From NCBI RefSeq assembly GCF_033954835.1, contig NZ_CP121471.1, positions 4,768,501-4,832,500 of the forward strand: a DNA stretch of 64,000 nt, read 5' to 3'. The notes beneath the pieces are model-generated. The model did not search any database, was not told the DNA's origin, and saw only the letters and a program-made list of their open reading frames with translations. The DNA is from Thiorhodovibrio frisius (GTDB lineage Bacteria; Pseudomonadota; Gammaproteobacteria; Chromatiales; Chromatiaceae). Below are positions 1-8,408 of the stretch, piece by piece; position 1 is the first letter of the stretch; the number at the start of each line of letters is the position of its first letter. A program made the translations under genes and the position numbers.

Positions 1-212
1 TCGAAGCGGGTCTGGAGGTCTTTCGACTCCTGCTGTAGCCCATTAACCGCGCGCAGGGAGTCGGTCAGGGTTTCGGCAAAGTTCAGCTCACCGGGGCGCT
101 GCTGGCCTTCTGGCGACTGAATGGGACCAGTGGACTCAATTCCCTCGAGTTTGCTCGTCTGCGCCAGCGCGCGCATCTGCTGCAGAACACTTTGAATTTG
201 CATGTCGCTCAT
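1..212 (-). CDS. fliE: Flagellar hook-basal body protein FliE (partial, 3' end outside window)
   Basis: This is the first 70 codons of FliE, the small protein that joins the MS ring to the proximal rod in the flagellar basal body. The visible residues begin MSDMQIQSVLQQMRALAQ and continue through an N-terminal helix to the LNFAETLTDSLRAVN stretch, which matches the FliE pattern of phenylalanine-centred helix followed by a linker. The start ATG is preceded by GGAG with about seven bases of spacing. The gene lies downstream of two sigma54-type activator genes on the same strand, the order known from pseudomonads (fleQ-fleS-fleR-fliE), and it has its own sigma54 promoter at 303-319. The rest of the gene, and probably fliF, lie left of the window. 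Confidence 0.85.
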   Translation of the reverse strand, partial: MSDMQIQSVLQQMRALAQTSKLEGIESTGPIQSPEGQQRPGELNFAETLTDSLRAVNGLQQESKDLQTRF

Positions 213-302
213 GGCACATCTCCGGCGTGATGGGTACCGGCCCTAGCCTGGCTTTGGACTCCCCCGCGCAGCGGGCGGCACCCTATCTGAATAACCGGAG
301 AT

Positions 303-319
303 ATGCAAAGACAATGCCA
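303..319 (-). promoter_or_regulatory. Sigma54 (-24/-12) promoter of fliE
   Basis: The minus strand reads TGGCATTGTCTTTGCAT. It has the GG and GC dinucleotides exactly ten bases apart and a good match to the sigma54 consensus TGGCACG-N4-TTGCW. It sits about 90 bp before the fliE start, in the gap after the flrC-like gene, so it fits the class III-type, FlrC/FleR-activated promoter expected before fliE. A small hairpin (CCCGC-GCA-GCGGG, 263-275) falls in the predicted leader. Confidence 0.8.
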
Positions 320-338
320 TCTTCCTGACAGGCAGGTC

Positions 339-1682
339 TCAAGGTGCTGGAATCGCAACGCCCTCATCGCGCAGACGCGCCAGCTTGTATCTGAGCGTCC
401 GCGGGCTGATCCCGAGCCGAGTCGCAGTCTGCTTGCGATCACCACCTGCGGCGGCAAGAGTGTCAAGAATCACGCGAATTTCTTGTTGCTGGAGCTGGGA
501 GCCCAAATGAAGTGACGGATTTTCGACGACTGTCGGTCTTTGCGCCTGATCGCCATCGGCAAAAAGCCAGTCAGCATCAAACATTACATCCGCCGCGTCC
601 AGCTCGCCGCCCTGGGCCAGCACGCAGCTGCGCTCCATCAGGTTGCGCAACTCGCGCACATTGCCCGGCCAGTCATGAGCCTGCAAGCGCTCCACTGCGT
701 CGGCTGTCAGGCCGGTGATGCGTCCGCAGGAAAGCTCCTGTGCGAAGGACTGAGCCAGGGGTAACAGATCCTCGGCGCGCTCGCGCAACGGTGGCAGATG
801 CAGCGGAAAAACATTGAGTCGGTAGAAAAGATCCTCGCGCAGCAGACCCTCGGCCAGCGCGCTTTGCGGGCAACGATTAGAGGTGGCCAGCACCCGCACA
901 TCCACCGACTTGGGTCGGCGCGCGCCCAAGGGCTCCACCTCGCGCTCTTGCAGCACCCGCAGCAGCTTGGCCTGAAGAGGCAGCGGCATTTCGGTAATTT
1001 CATCCAGCAGCAGGGTGCCGCCATCGGCTGCGCGGAATTTGCCCGGACGCGCCTCGCTGGCACCGGTGAAGGCGCCACGCTCATGGCCAAACAAGACTGC
1101 CTCTAGCATGTTCTCGGGCACGGCGGCGCAGTTGATGGCTTCAAAGGGTCTTGCGCGACGCGGCGAACGGCGATGAATCTCGCGCGCCAGCACCTCTTTG
1201 CCCACCCCGGACTCGCCAGTCAGAAAGACCGTTGCGGTGGAGCCAGCGATGCGCTCAATCAGCTGAAGCAGCCGCTGCATGGCCGGGCTCTCGGCAATAA
1301 GCGGCGGGTTTGCCTGACCCTCGGGCGCGGGTACGGATTTGACCAACGCGCGCAGCCATTGCGCCAGGGCCTGTGCCTGCGCGGGCAGTGCAAAATGCTG
1401 GGCAGCACCGGCCCTGAGCGCTGCCAGCAGCGCATCCTGACTGGCATCCAGCGACAGGCTCGCGGTGCGCTCGGGCACCATGGCGGCGGCGCCGTCGGCA
1501 GCCAGAGCGCGCACCGGATCGGCCAGCAGCCAGATGCGTGGGCGCAACCGCTCGCTTTCAGCGGCAATGCGCTCGCGCGTGCAGGTTTCGAGATGAGTCT
1601 TGGGGACCGCAGCCAGCACCGACACCAGTTGATGTCTTACCGCCGGCGACGGATCAACCAAAAGAAGCGTGGCTCTGCTCAT
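339..1682 (-). CDS. flrC: FlrC/FleR-like sigma54-dependent activator
   Basis: A 447-aa member of the NtrC group that should activate sigma54 promoters of basal-body genes. Domains in order: a receiver-like N-terminal region (about 1-120), an AAA+ domain with Walker A GESGVGKE, an intact GAFTGA loop and Walker B LLLDEITEMP, and a C-terminal Fis-type helix-turn-helix ending KQTATRLGISPRTLRYKL. The receiver is degenerate: only one Asp is seen near the N-terminus (VDPSPAVR), and the usual phospho-acceptor context and the late Lys are not evident. The FleS/FlrB kinase gene normally found just upstream is missing, since the fleQ-like gene ends 77 bp away. Activity may therefore not depend on phosphorylation. 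It could also be a diverged activator of another operon, but position next to fliE argues for flagella. Confidence 0.85.
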   Translation of the reverse strand: MSRATLLLVDPSPAVRHQLVSVLAAVPKTHLETCTRERIAAESERLRPRIWLLADPVRALAADGAAAMVPERTASLSLDASQDALLAALRAGAAQHFALPAQAQALAQWLRALVKSVPAPEGQANPPLIAESPAMQRLLQLIERIAGSTATVFLTGESGVGKEVLAREIHRRSPRRARPFEAINCAAVPENMLEAVLFGHERGAFTGASEARPGKFRAADGGTLLLDEITEMPLPLQAKLLRVLQEREVEPLGARRPKSVDVRVLATSNRCPQSALAEGLLREDLFYRLNVFPLHLPPLRERAEDLLPLAQSFAQELSCGRITGLTADAVERLQAHDWPGNVRELRNLMERSCVLAQGGELDAADVMFDADWLFADGDQAQRPTVVENPSLHLGSQLQQQEIRVILDTLAAAGGDRKQTATRLGISPRTLRYKLARLRDEGVAIPAP

Positions 1683-1759
1683 TGGAGTCCTTTTGCTAAC
1701 AAGTTCGCAAAGGAGCCAAGCAAATTCAGGGCCAGCCCTTTCAAGCCACTGTGAAACGC

Positions 1760-3169
1760 TCAGTCTTCTGCCGCCTCGGCGCCGTCCTCGCGCTCCAAGC
1801 CGAACTTGCGCATGCGCTCCACCAGGGTGGTTCGTCGCATGCCTAGGCGCCGCGCCGCGCGCGCCACGACATAGCCATGTTCTTCAAGCGCGGACTGGAT
1901 CATGCCGCGTTCAAGATCGTTGAAAAATTCGCGCAACTCCACGCCTTCGGGCAGGGATGTTGGCACCTCGGTGGACACAGTGGCCGGCGCGGTATTTGGC
2001 TCGGCTGCCGGCAGGACCGGGGCCGTGGCATCCTCGGGCCTTACCCGTGGCGGAAGTTGCGGCAGGTCGACCAGCTCCGCCGGATACATAATGGACAGCT
2101 GCTCAAGCAGATTGCCCAGCTCGCGAATGTTACCCGGCCATTCCAGGGTGCTCAAATGCGCAAGCACGGCAGGCGTGAGCAGCGCGGGTTCAGCGCCCTG
2201 CTCCTTTAAGCGTTCGCTCAGGGCATCGATTAGCAGCGGAATGTCGCTGCGCCGCTCACGCAGCGGCGGCAGGTCGATGGGAAACACATTGAGCCGAAAG
2301 AATAGATCTTCGCGAAAATGTCCATCAGCCACCGCCTGATCGAGATTGCGGTGGGTCGCGGAAATCACCCGCGCGTTGGTTTGCAGGGATTTGTTCGAGC
2401 CGACCCGCTCGAAGGTGCGCTCTTGCAGCACCCGCAACAGCTTGACTTGCATCGGCAGCGGCATGTCGCCGATCTCGTCGAGAAAAATCACCCCGTCTTC
2501 GGCCAGTTCGAAGCGCCCGGTGCGCGCGGTAAAGGCGCCCTTTTCATGCCCGAACAGCTCACTTTCGAGCAGATCAGGCGGAATGGCGCCGCAGTTGACC
2601 GCCACAAAGGGCTTGCCAGACCGTGCTGATGCACGATGCACCGCGCGGGCAACCACCTCCTTGCCAGAGCCGGTCTCGCCAAGAATCAGCACCGTCGCAT
2701 CGGTGCGCGCCACCTGATTGATCAGCCGTCGCACCTGCTGCATGGATGGATGCTGACCGCGCAGATCCTGGTCGTCATCGCTGGCTTGACCCTGCTGACT
2801 CTGGACCCATTGCAACAGGCTGATGACCTGCCCAGGCACCAACGGACTCGCCACCAAGGCAACGCGCCGGTCGGCGAAGGACGAATCGACCAGCGGCTGA
2901 CAGATAATTGGCAGCGCATCGCCATTGGCGGGCTTTTTGCTGCCGGCCAGCATATCCACTGCTGCACGCAGTGGCTCATCGGCATCGCAAATCCATAGCG
3001 CTGCGGCATTGTTGTCGGCAAGCTCGCCTAGCGCCTGCGGACATTGGGACAGCACCACCGGCTCGATGCCGAGAAAAGCGAGCACATTGGCAGTCGCGCG
3101 CACTTGTTCCCCGTCGCCACAGAGGGCGATGCGCAGTTTGGGGCCAGTCGTCGTCATGGCATCAGGCAT
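1760..3169 (-). CDS. fleQ: FleQ/FlrA-like flagellar master regulator with shortened GAFTGA loop
   Basis: A 469-aa homolog of FleQ/FlrA, the top regulator of polar flagellar genes that in pseudomonads also binds c-di-GMP. It has the FleQ-type N-terminal domain (about 1-125), an AAA+ domain (Walker [13 protein letters not shown], Walker [16 protein letters not shown], then [17 protein letters not shown] typical of FleQ) and a C-terminal Fis-type HTH ([20 protein letters not shown]). The sigma54-contact loop reads [10 protein letters not shown] (G211-F220) where FleQ proteins usually read GAFTGAxTxRxGRF, so about four residues including the GA are missing. AAGGAGG lies 13 bp before the chosen ATG; an in-frame ATG four codons later is possible. 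The gene is divergent from the comFB-like gene and co-directional with flrC and fliE. Confidence 0.85.
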   Translation of the reverse strand: MPDAMTTTGPKLRIALCGDGEQVRATANVLAFLGIEPVVLSQCPQALGELADNNAAALWICDADEPLRAAVDMLAGSKKPANGDALPIICQPLVDSSFADRRVALVASPLVPGQVISLLQWVQSQQGQASDDDQDLRGQHPSMQQVRRLINQVARTDATVLILGETGSGKEVVARAVHRASARSGKPFVAVNCGAIPPDLLESELFGHEKGAFTARTGRFELAEDGVIFLDEIGDMPLPMQVKLLRVLQERTFERVGSNKSLQTNARVISATHRNLDQAVADGHFREDLFFRLNVFPIDLPPLRERRSDIPLLIDALSERLKEQGAEPALLTPAVLAHLSTLEWPGNIRELGNLLEQLSIMYPAELVDLPQLPPRVRPEDATAPVLPAAEPNTAPATVSTEVPTSLPEGVELREFFNDLERGMIQSALEEHGYVVARAARRLGMRRTTLVERMRKFGLEREDGAEAAED

Positions 3170-3452
3170 GCGGCGGACAGCGCCTCCTTAAAGAAAGTCA
3201 ATGGCAAAAAATTGGTAGCCAGGCATGGCAAGCGCCCTGGACACTCTTGGAAAAGCCCATGGAGGACACTCGATAACATGCGATACTTGTTCACAACTAT
3301 AGACCGAAAGCGGATGAATTTTCGACTAATATGCCTTTGAGAGAAGATTCCGCGCAACTTCGGGTTGTCAGCGTGCTACAAAGCGGTTGCGGCCAAGCCC
3401 TTTCACTGGCGCGGGGCCAGGCGCACAAAACCACTTAATCTGGAGTAATATC

Positions 3453-3779
3453 ATGCCACTAGAAGAACAAAACGATTCCCAGCAGCAAAATTACGCCCCC
3501 CCCATGCTGTCGAGTATCACCAACTATTACGAGCAACTGGTGCTTGATGAGCTTTTCCGCATTTCCGGTGAGGCTTTCACACAGCCGCCCGATCAGGACC
3601 TGTTCGCCGACATCATGTGCTTGGCGCTCAATCAGCTGCCGGCCCGCTATGTTCGCCACAGCATCGATTTCTCGGCTCACACGAGCAGCAGCGCCGGCCG
3701 CGAAATGCGCCAGCAGGTGGCCGAGGCCGTCGCCACGGCCGTTGCGACGGCCACGCGCCGCGAGGTCGGCGAGCGCTAA
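3453..3779 (+). CDS. ComFB-family protein
   Basis: A 108-aa protein matching the late-competence ComFB family. The core reads MLSSITNYYEQLVLDELF, then DIMCLALNQLPARYVRHSID, the pattern of a short helical domain with a conserved acidic-cysteine and LPxRYVR segment. A short Gln-rich N-terminus and an Ala-rich tail flank it. TGGAG lies seven bases before this ATG, so an upstream in-frame start at 3387 is less likely. ComFB proteins of cyanobacteria have been reported to bind cyclic dinucleotides. Here the gene is divergent from fleQ, itself a c-di-GMP-responsive family, so a link to motility control is plausible but inferred. Confidence 0.7.
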   Translation: MPLEEQNDSQQQNYAPPMLSSITNYYEQLVLDELFRISGEAFTQPPDQDLFADIMCLALNQLPARYVRHSIDFSAHTSSSAGREMRQQVAEAVATAVATATRREVGER

Positions 3780-3813
3780 AACGCGCGCAGCTAGGATGCC
3801 AACACCGGCGCGC

Positions 3814-4926
3814 TCAGTTGCCGTAATCGCCTTTGGCATCTGTTTCCCCAGGGTCTGTGGTTTGCCCCGTGAACAGATCGCCATGCGCGCGAGCGGCTGA
3901 TGCACCGGCTGATACTCCAGTTGAAACAGACTCCGGCAACCCAAAATGCCGATATGCCGCCAGGGTCGCCACCCGGCCCTTGGGCGTGCGCATCAGATAG
4001 CCCTGCTGGATCAGAAAAGGCTCAAGCACGTCCTCAATGGTGCCACGCTCCTCGCCAATGGCGGCGGCCAGGCTCTCGACCCCCACCGGACCACCGGCAA
4101 ATTTTTCGATCACCGCAGAAAGCAGGCGCCGATCCATGTGATCGAAGCCTTGCTGATCAACCTGGAGCATGCCGAGTGCCTGGTCGGCCACGACGCGATT
4201 GATTCGCCCGTCTGCTTTCATCTGGGTGTAGTCTCGGACCCGCCGTAACAGCCGATTGGCGATGCGCGGCGTACCGCGCGAACGGCGGGCAATTTCGCGC
4301 AGGCCCTCGGCGTCGCTGTCGACGGCCAGAATCCCGGCTGAACGACGCAGAATCAGGGCCAAATCGGCAGCCGAGTAGTATTCGAGCCGCTGCACAATGC
4401 CGAAACGATCACGCAGCGGCGAGGTCAGCAGGCCAGCGCGGGTGGTGGCGCCGACCAGAGTAAAGGCCGGCAGATCGAGCTTGATGGAGCGCGCCGCCGG
4501 GCCATCGCCGATCATGATGTCGAGCTGAAAATCTTCCATCGCTGGGTAGAGCACCTCCTCAACCACCGGGCTGAGACGATGGATTTCATCGACGAATAAC
4601 AAATCGCCGGCGTCGAGGTTGGTCAGAAGCGCAGCAAGATCGCCGGGCTTTTCCAGCACCGGGCCTGATGTCTGGCGCAGATTCACGCCCATCTCATGGG
4701 CCAGAATGTGCGCGAGCGTTGTCTTGCCAAGCCCGGGCGGACCGAAAATGAGGGTATGGTCGAGCGCCTCGTCGCGCGCCCGGGCGGCGCCGATGAAAAT
4801 CTCCATTTGCTCGCGCACGATAGGCTGGCCGATGTAGTCAGCCAGACTGCGCGGGCGCATGGCGCGATCAAGCGCCTGATCATCTGAACTGGCAGCGGGA
4901 GCGATCAGGCGGTCGGTGTCGGGCAT
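3814..4926 (-). CDS. ruvB: Holliday junction branch migration ATPase RuvB
   Basis: A 370-aa AAA+ motor that drives branch migration with RuvA. Seen: [11 protein letters not shown] near the N-terminus, Walker [16 protein letters not shown], Walker [12 protein letters not shown], sensor [21 protein letters not shown], and the C-terminal winged helix with the arginine-rich RTPKGRVAT segment. About 30 extra residues follow the usual end. It is the last gene of a yebC-ruvC-ruvA-ruvB run on the minus strand, 66 bp after ruvA. Confidence 0.97.
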   Translation of the reverse strand: MPDTDRLIAPAASSDDQALDRAMRPRSLADYIGQPIVREQMEIFIGAARARDEALDHTLIFGPPGLGKTTLAHILAHEMGVNLRQTSGPVLEKPGDLAALLTNLDAGDLLFVDEIHRLSPVVEEVLYPAMEDFQLDIMIGDGPAARSIKLDLPAFTLVGATTRAGLLTSPLRDRFGIVQRLEYYSAADLALILRRSAGILAVDSDAEGLREIARRSRGTPRIANRLLRRVRDYTQMKADGRINRVVADQALGMLQVDQQGFDHMDRRLLSAVIEKFAGGPVGVESLAAAIGEERGTIEDVLEPFLIQQGYLMRTPKGRVATLAAYRHFGLPESVSTGVSAGASAARAHGDLFTGQTTDPGETDAKGDYGN

Positions 4927-4992
4927 GGTGGGTAGGACGGGAGTTTAAGAATCAGGCCGGCGGGTTGGGGTTTGTTATGCAATCCGCAAGTC

Positions 4993-5610
4993 TCAGCCCC
5001 GGTTTAAGGACTTGAGCGCGATGCGAATAATCTCTTCGGTCGTCTCCGCCTGCTCGCTCGCGGCACGCGCCATGCGCGCGGCATCGGCCGGACGATACCC
5101 GAGGGCTTCGAGCGCATGGACAGCCTCGGTCAGCGGACTGGCCGCAGCTGCGAGCGGGCGCGTCTGACCGGTCGTGGCCGCACCGCTGGTACCGGTTGCT
5201 GGCAAGCCGGCGGCGAGCCGGTCTTTCATCTCGATCACCAGGCGCTGGGCGGTTTTCTTGCCCACACCCGGCACTCGGCACAGGGCGGTGATGTCCTCGT
5301 ACTGCACGCATTCGGCAAAGCGCGCGGCATCCATCGAAGACAAAATCGCCAGCGCCATTTTCGCGCCCACGCCGGAAATTTTCAGCAGATGGCGAAAGAG
5401 CGCGCGTTCACCCTCGTTGCCGAAGGCGTAGAGCACATGGGCATCCTCACGCACGATTAGATGGGTCAGCAGAGTGACGATCGAGCCCAGTTCGGGCAGG
5501 TCGTAAAACACCGACATGGGCGCCTCAAGCTCGTAGCCGATACCCTGCACATCCACCATGAGCTGGGGAGGCTGCTTGGCAATCAAGCGACCCTGTATGC
5601 GTCCGATCAT
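4993..5610 (-). CDS. ruvA: Holliday junction DNA-binding protein RuvA
   Basis: A 205-aa subunit that binds the four-way junction as a tetramer and docks RuvB. It starts MIGRIQGRLIAKQPP, the conserved RuvA opening. It carries the helix-hairpin-helix segments ISGVGAKMALAIL and VPGVGKKTAQRLVIEM, and ends with the RuvB-binding three-helix domain (ALEALGYRPADAARMARA). An upstream in-frame ATG at 5688 would overlap ruvC and lies outside the family boundary, so 5610 is chosen. ruvC ends 10 bp upstream. Confidence 0.97.
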   Translation of the reverse strand: MIGRIQGRLIAKQPPQLMVDVQGIGYELEAPMSVFYDLPELGSIVTLLTHLIVREDAHVLYAFGNEGERALFRHLLKISGVGAKMALAILSSMDAARFAECVQYEDITALCRVPGVGKKTAQRLVIEMKDRLAAGLPATGTSGAATTGQTRPLAAAASPLTEAVHALEALGYRPADAARMARAASEQAETTEEIIRIALKSLNRG

Positions 5611-5620
5611 GGTCTGCCAA

Positions 5621-6157
5621 TCATGGTCTAAAGTCCCGCCAAGAGGCGGCCGCGCGCTTGCGTGCCGGAATACCCATCGAATGCGCATGACAGAGTGCGA
5701 TGGCCAGAGCGTCGGCCTCGTCCTCTCCAGGCAGGGCGGACAGCGACAGCAGGATCTTCACCATGTGCTGCACCTGCACTTTGTCTGCGCCACCTGTGCC
5801 GACCACCGCGAGCTTGACGGATTTGGCGCTGTATTCATGCACATTCAGCCCACCCTTGAGCCCGGCACAGAGAATGGCGCCCCGCGCCTGTCCGAGCTTG
5901 AGCGCGGCGGTGGGGTCGCGGGCAAAAATAAGTTGCTCCACGGCCAGTTCGTGCGGCTGATGCTCAGCCACCAAGGCTGCGACCCGGTCGAAAATCAGCT
6001 CCAGGCGCTGGGGCCAACCGAACTGGCCGACCCGGATACAACCGCTGGCGACGCAGCGACTGTGGCGTCCGTCGCTGTCGATCACGCCAAAGCCGGTATT
6101 GCGCGAGCCAGGATCGATACCCAGAATCCGGTGGCGCAGCGCGGGCGGGGCTGTCAT
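5621..6157 (-). CDS. ruvC: Holliday junction resolvase RuvC
   Basis: A 178-aa endonuclease that cuts Holliday junctions as a dimer. The acidic active-site residues are visible: Asp in LGIDPGSRNTGFGVID, Glu in AVEQLIFARDP, and two Asp in EDEADALAIALCHAH. Length and order match the family. It lies 48 bp after yebC and 10 bp before ruvA, so the set is probably one operon. Confidence 0.97.
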   Translation of the reverse strand: MTAPPALRHRILGIDPGSRNTGFGVIDSDGRHSRCVASGCIRVGQFGWPQRLELIFDRVAALVAEHQPHELAVEQLIFARDPTAALKLGQARGAILCAGLKGGLNVHEYSAKSVKLAVVGTGGADKVQVQHMVKILLSLSALPGEDEADALAIALCHAHSMGIPARKRAAASWRDFRP

Positions 6158-6205
6158 GGCCGACCGAGAAAGCAGTCAGCGCCGTGGCGCACTTCCGCCC
6201 CGGCT

Positions 6206-6955
6206 TCAGCCTTCCAGCTCGGCCATAATGTCATCGCTGATATCGGCATTGTGGTAAACATCCTGCACATCGTCGAGATCATCGAGCGTATCGATCAGCT
6301 TCAGCAGTTTCTCGGCCGTGTCACGGTCGAGCTCGACATTGGTCGATGCGTTGAAGCCAACCTCAGACACGCTGGTATCCAAACCCGCCCCGGCCAGTGC
6401 CTCGCAGACGCTGACATAAGTCTCCGGCAGGGTGATCACATCAAGCGAGCCGTCCTCGTTGACCACGACATCCTCGGCCCCGGCCTCTATCCCGGCCTCA
6501 ATCACTGCATCTTCATCGGTGCCGGGCTGAAAGCTGATCACCCCCTGCTTGGTGAACAGATAAGCCACCGAGCCATCGGTACCCAGATTGCCGCCGTGCT
6601 TACTGAAGGCATGACGCACCTCCGAGGCAGTGCGGTTACGATTATCCGTCATGCAGTCAACCATCACCGCAACGCCGCCGGGGCCATAGCCCTCGTAGCG
6701 AATTTCTTCATAATTGTCGCCGTCATCGGCGCCCGCGCCGCGTTTGATAGCGCGATCAACGGTATCCTTGGGCATGTTCGCACCCAGGGCCTTGTCCATG
6801 GCCAGACGCAGACGCGGATTAGAGCCCGGATCAGCGCCGCCCTCGCGGGCCGAGACCGTGACTTCGCGGATCAGTTTGGTCCAGATTTTGCCGCGCTTTT
6901 TGTCCTGCGCGGCCTTGCGATGCTTAATGTTCGCCCATTTACTATGGCCTGCCAT
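6206..6955 (-). CDS. yebC: YebC/TACO1-family protein
   Basis: A 249-aa member of the YebC family, starting [18 protein letters not shown] and continuing [22 protein letters not shown], which is diagnostic. The acidic central and C-terminal domains ([21 protein letters not shown], and an Asp-rich end) are present. Members bind DNA and act as transcription regulators, and some have been linked to relief of ribosome stalling. Its place directly upstream of ruvC is the common proteobacterial order. Confidence 0.96.
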   Translation of the reverse strand: MAGHSKWANIKHRKAAQDKKRGKIWTKLIREVTVSAREGGADPGSNPRLRLAMDKALGANMPKDTVDRAIKRGAGADDGDNYEEIRYEGYGPGGVAVMVDCMTDNRNRTASEVRHAFSKHGGNLGTDGSVAYLFTKQGVISFQPGTDEDAVIEAGIEAGAEDVVVNEDGSLDVITLPETYVSVCEALAGAGLDTSVSEVGFNASTNVELDRDTAEKLLKLIDTLDDLDDVQDVYHNADISDDIMAELEG

Positions 6956-7351
6956 GCGCTATCCTCAATCATCAAACTGCTCGCCCCAGCACCCGACCTG
7001 CGGCAACCTCAAGCGAGTTGCAGGCGCGGGTCGGGCACCCTGTTGGGACGGCAGTTTAGCATCGCGCGGGCCAATCCGGGGTGCCAGACCCAAACCAACG
7101 CAGCGAAGGCTTTGACCCAAAGCCTCCAATGCCGGAGAATCAGGGGGTAACAGCGCGAACCAGGACAGCGCGCAAGGACAGCTCGCGCTTGCAGGCGGCG
7201 GAACAATCACCGTCAAACCTAAAGCTTCGTAATTTTACCGAAACTGCAGATTCATTCTCCGGGATGGCCGGGGCCATGAGCGTCACAGTGAAACAGCAGA
7301 TTCATTCTCCGGGGTGGCCGGGGCCATGACAGTTAGTCGGGGGACGTCCCA
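6956..7351. other. Intergenic region between yebC and zapD
   Basis: About 400 bp between divergent yebC and zapD. I see no convincing gene. The right part holds a two-copy tandem repeat (listed separately) that ends just before the zapD start. coaE, the usual neighbour upstream of zapD, is not here. Confidence 0.6.
7240..7329 (+). repeat. Two-copy tandem repeat before zapD (50-bp period)
   Basis: A 40-bp unit at 7240-7279 recurs at 7290-7329 with two differences (7245/7295 and 7264/7314). Its core reads GCAGATTCATTCTCCGGG followed by a GGCCGGGGCCATGA segment. The copies are separated by 10 bp and end 22 bp before the zapD start codon, inside its expected promoter or leader. The GGCC-rich half can fold (GGCCgGGGCC). 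Confidence 0.8.
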
Positions 7352-8119
7352 GTGTCGGACATAACGGTTTTCGAGCATCCGCTGAACGAGCGCATTCGCA
7401 CTTTTCTGCGACTTGAGCATCTGTTCGAGAAATACGACCATTTCCGCATTGATGAGACGACATGGGGCACGCGCGCCGCACTCGAGGGCCTGCTCGATAT
7501 CCTCGCGATCACTTCAAGATCCGACATCAAAAGCGAACTGGCCAAAGAACTCGACCGCAACGCCAACGCACTGGGGCGAGTGCGCGATCAGCCGGGCGTC
7601 GACCCGACCATGCTCGATGATGTCCTGGCCAAGCTGGGTAAGGCGCAGCGCAGCATGATCGAACTCCACGGGCAGATTGGCGCGGGCGCGCGCGAAGATG
7701 ACTTCATGAAGGCCATCGCCCAACGCAACAGCATTCCAGGCGGGGCATGCAGCTTCGACCTACCGCACTATCATCATCTGCTGACCAAGTCGTCCGAGGC
7801 GCGCGCGCAATTGCTAGCGCGCTGGAGCACCGACCTCGATCCGGTCAAGCACGCCATCGACCTCATCCTGTCGTTGGCGCGCTCAAGCAGCAATGCCCGT
7901 TCGGTCACGGCCCATCAAGGCTTTTTTCAGGAGACACTCGAAACGGGTGCTCCCACCCAGTTGATCCGGGTGGCACTCAATCCAGAGCTTGACTGCTTCC
8001 CAGAAATCAGCGGTCACAGAAACAGATTCAGCATCCGCTTCCTGACCGCCAAAGATACCTCGCGCCCGACACAGACGGCGGCGGATATTGCTTTTAAGCT
8101 AACCTGCTGCGTGTTCTGA
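7352..8119 (+). CDS. zapD: Cell division protein ZapD
   Basis: A 255-aa ZapD (YacF, DUF1342) that cross-links FtsZ filaments at the division site. It begins [22 protein letters not shown], the family signature, and continues with the helical core and the C-terminal beta domain ([25 protein letters not shown]). The start is GTG, with GGGGGA about seven bases upstream. yacG follows after 19 bp on the same strand, the standard zapD-yacG pairing, although coaE is not upstream. Confidence 0.95.
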   Translation: MSDITVFEHPLNERIRTFLRLEHLFEKYDHFRIDETTWGTRAALEGLLDILAITSRSDIKSELAKELDRNANALGRVRDQPGVDPTMLDDVLAKLGKAQRSMIELHGQIGAGAREDDFMKAIAQRNSIPGGACSFDLPHYHHLLTKSSEARAQLLARWSTDLDPVKHAIDLILSLARSSSNARSVTAHQGFFQETLETGAPTQLIRVALNPELDCFPEISGHRNRFSIRFLTAKDTSRPTQTAADIAFKLTCCVF

Positions 8120-8138
8120 AGTTCCAAGAACTGCCCCC

Positions 8139-8339
8139 ATGCCAACATCCGTCCCCTGCCCCACTTGCGACCGAGCCGTCCCCTGGGTGCCGGAATCGCG
8201 CTGGCGCCCTTTCTGCAGCGAGCGTTGCCGGCTAATCGATCTCGGCGACTGGCTCGATGAAGCCCACCGCATCCCGGGTGATCCAAACTTCGACGACAGT
8301 GCCGCCGCAGGCGAGGACGAGTCGCGCCTTTGCCACTAA
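8139..8339 (+). CDS. yacG: Zinc-binding DNA gyrase inhibitor YacG
   Basis: A 66-aa zinc-ribbon protein of the YacG family, which binds GyrB and inhibits gyrase in E. coli. The four zinc ligands appear as [10 protein letters not shown] and [15 protein letters not shown], and the family tail RIPGDP is present. It is probably cotranscribed with zapD. The gene converges on recQ, which ends 70 bp away. Confidence 0.95.
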   Translation: MPTSVPCPTCDRAVPWVPESRWRPFCSERCRLIDLGDWLDEAHRIPGDPNFDDSAAAGEDESRLCH

Positions 8340-8408
8340 CGCGCATAGCGCGATGCTACCCCGGCGGATTAATCGGCTATTTCCAAAAAGGCTCCATAGA
8401 AACCAGCA

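Noticed and set aside
5558-7150. 530-codon open frame on the plus strand over ruvC and yebC
   Set aside because: Fully antisense to two conserved genes; composition is typical of a reverse-strand shadow.
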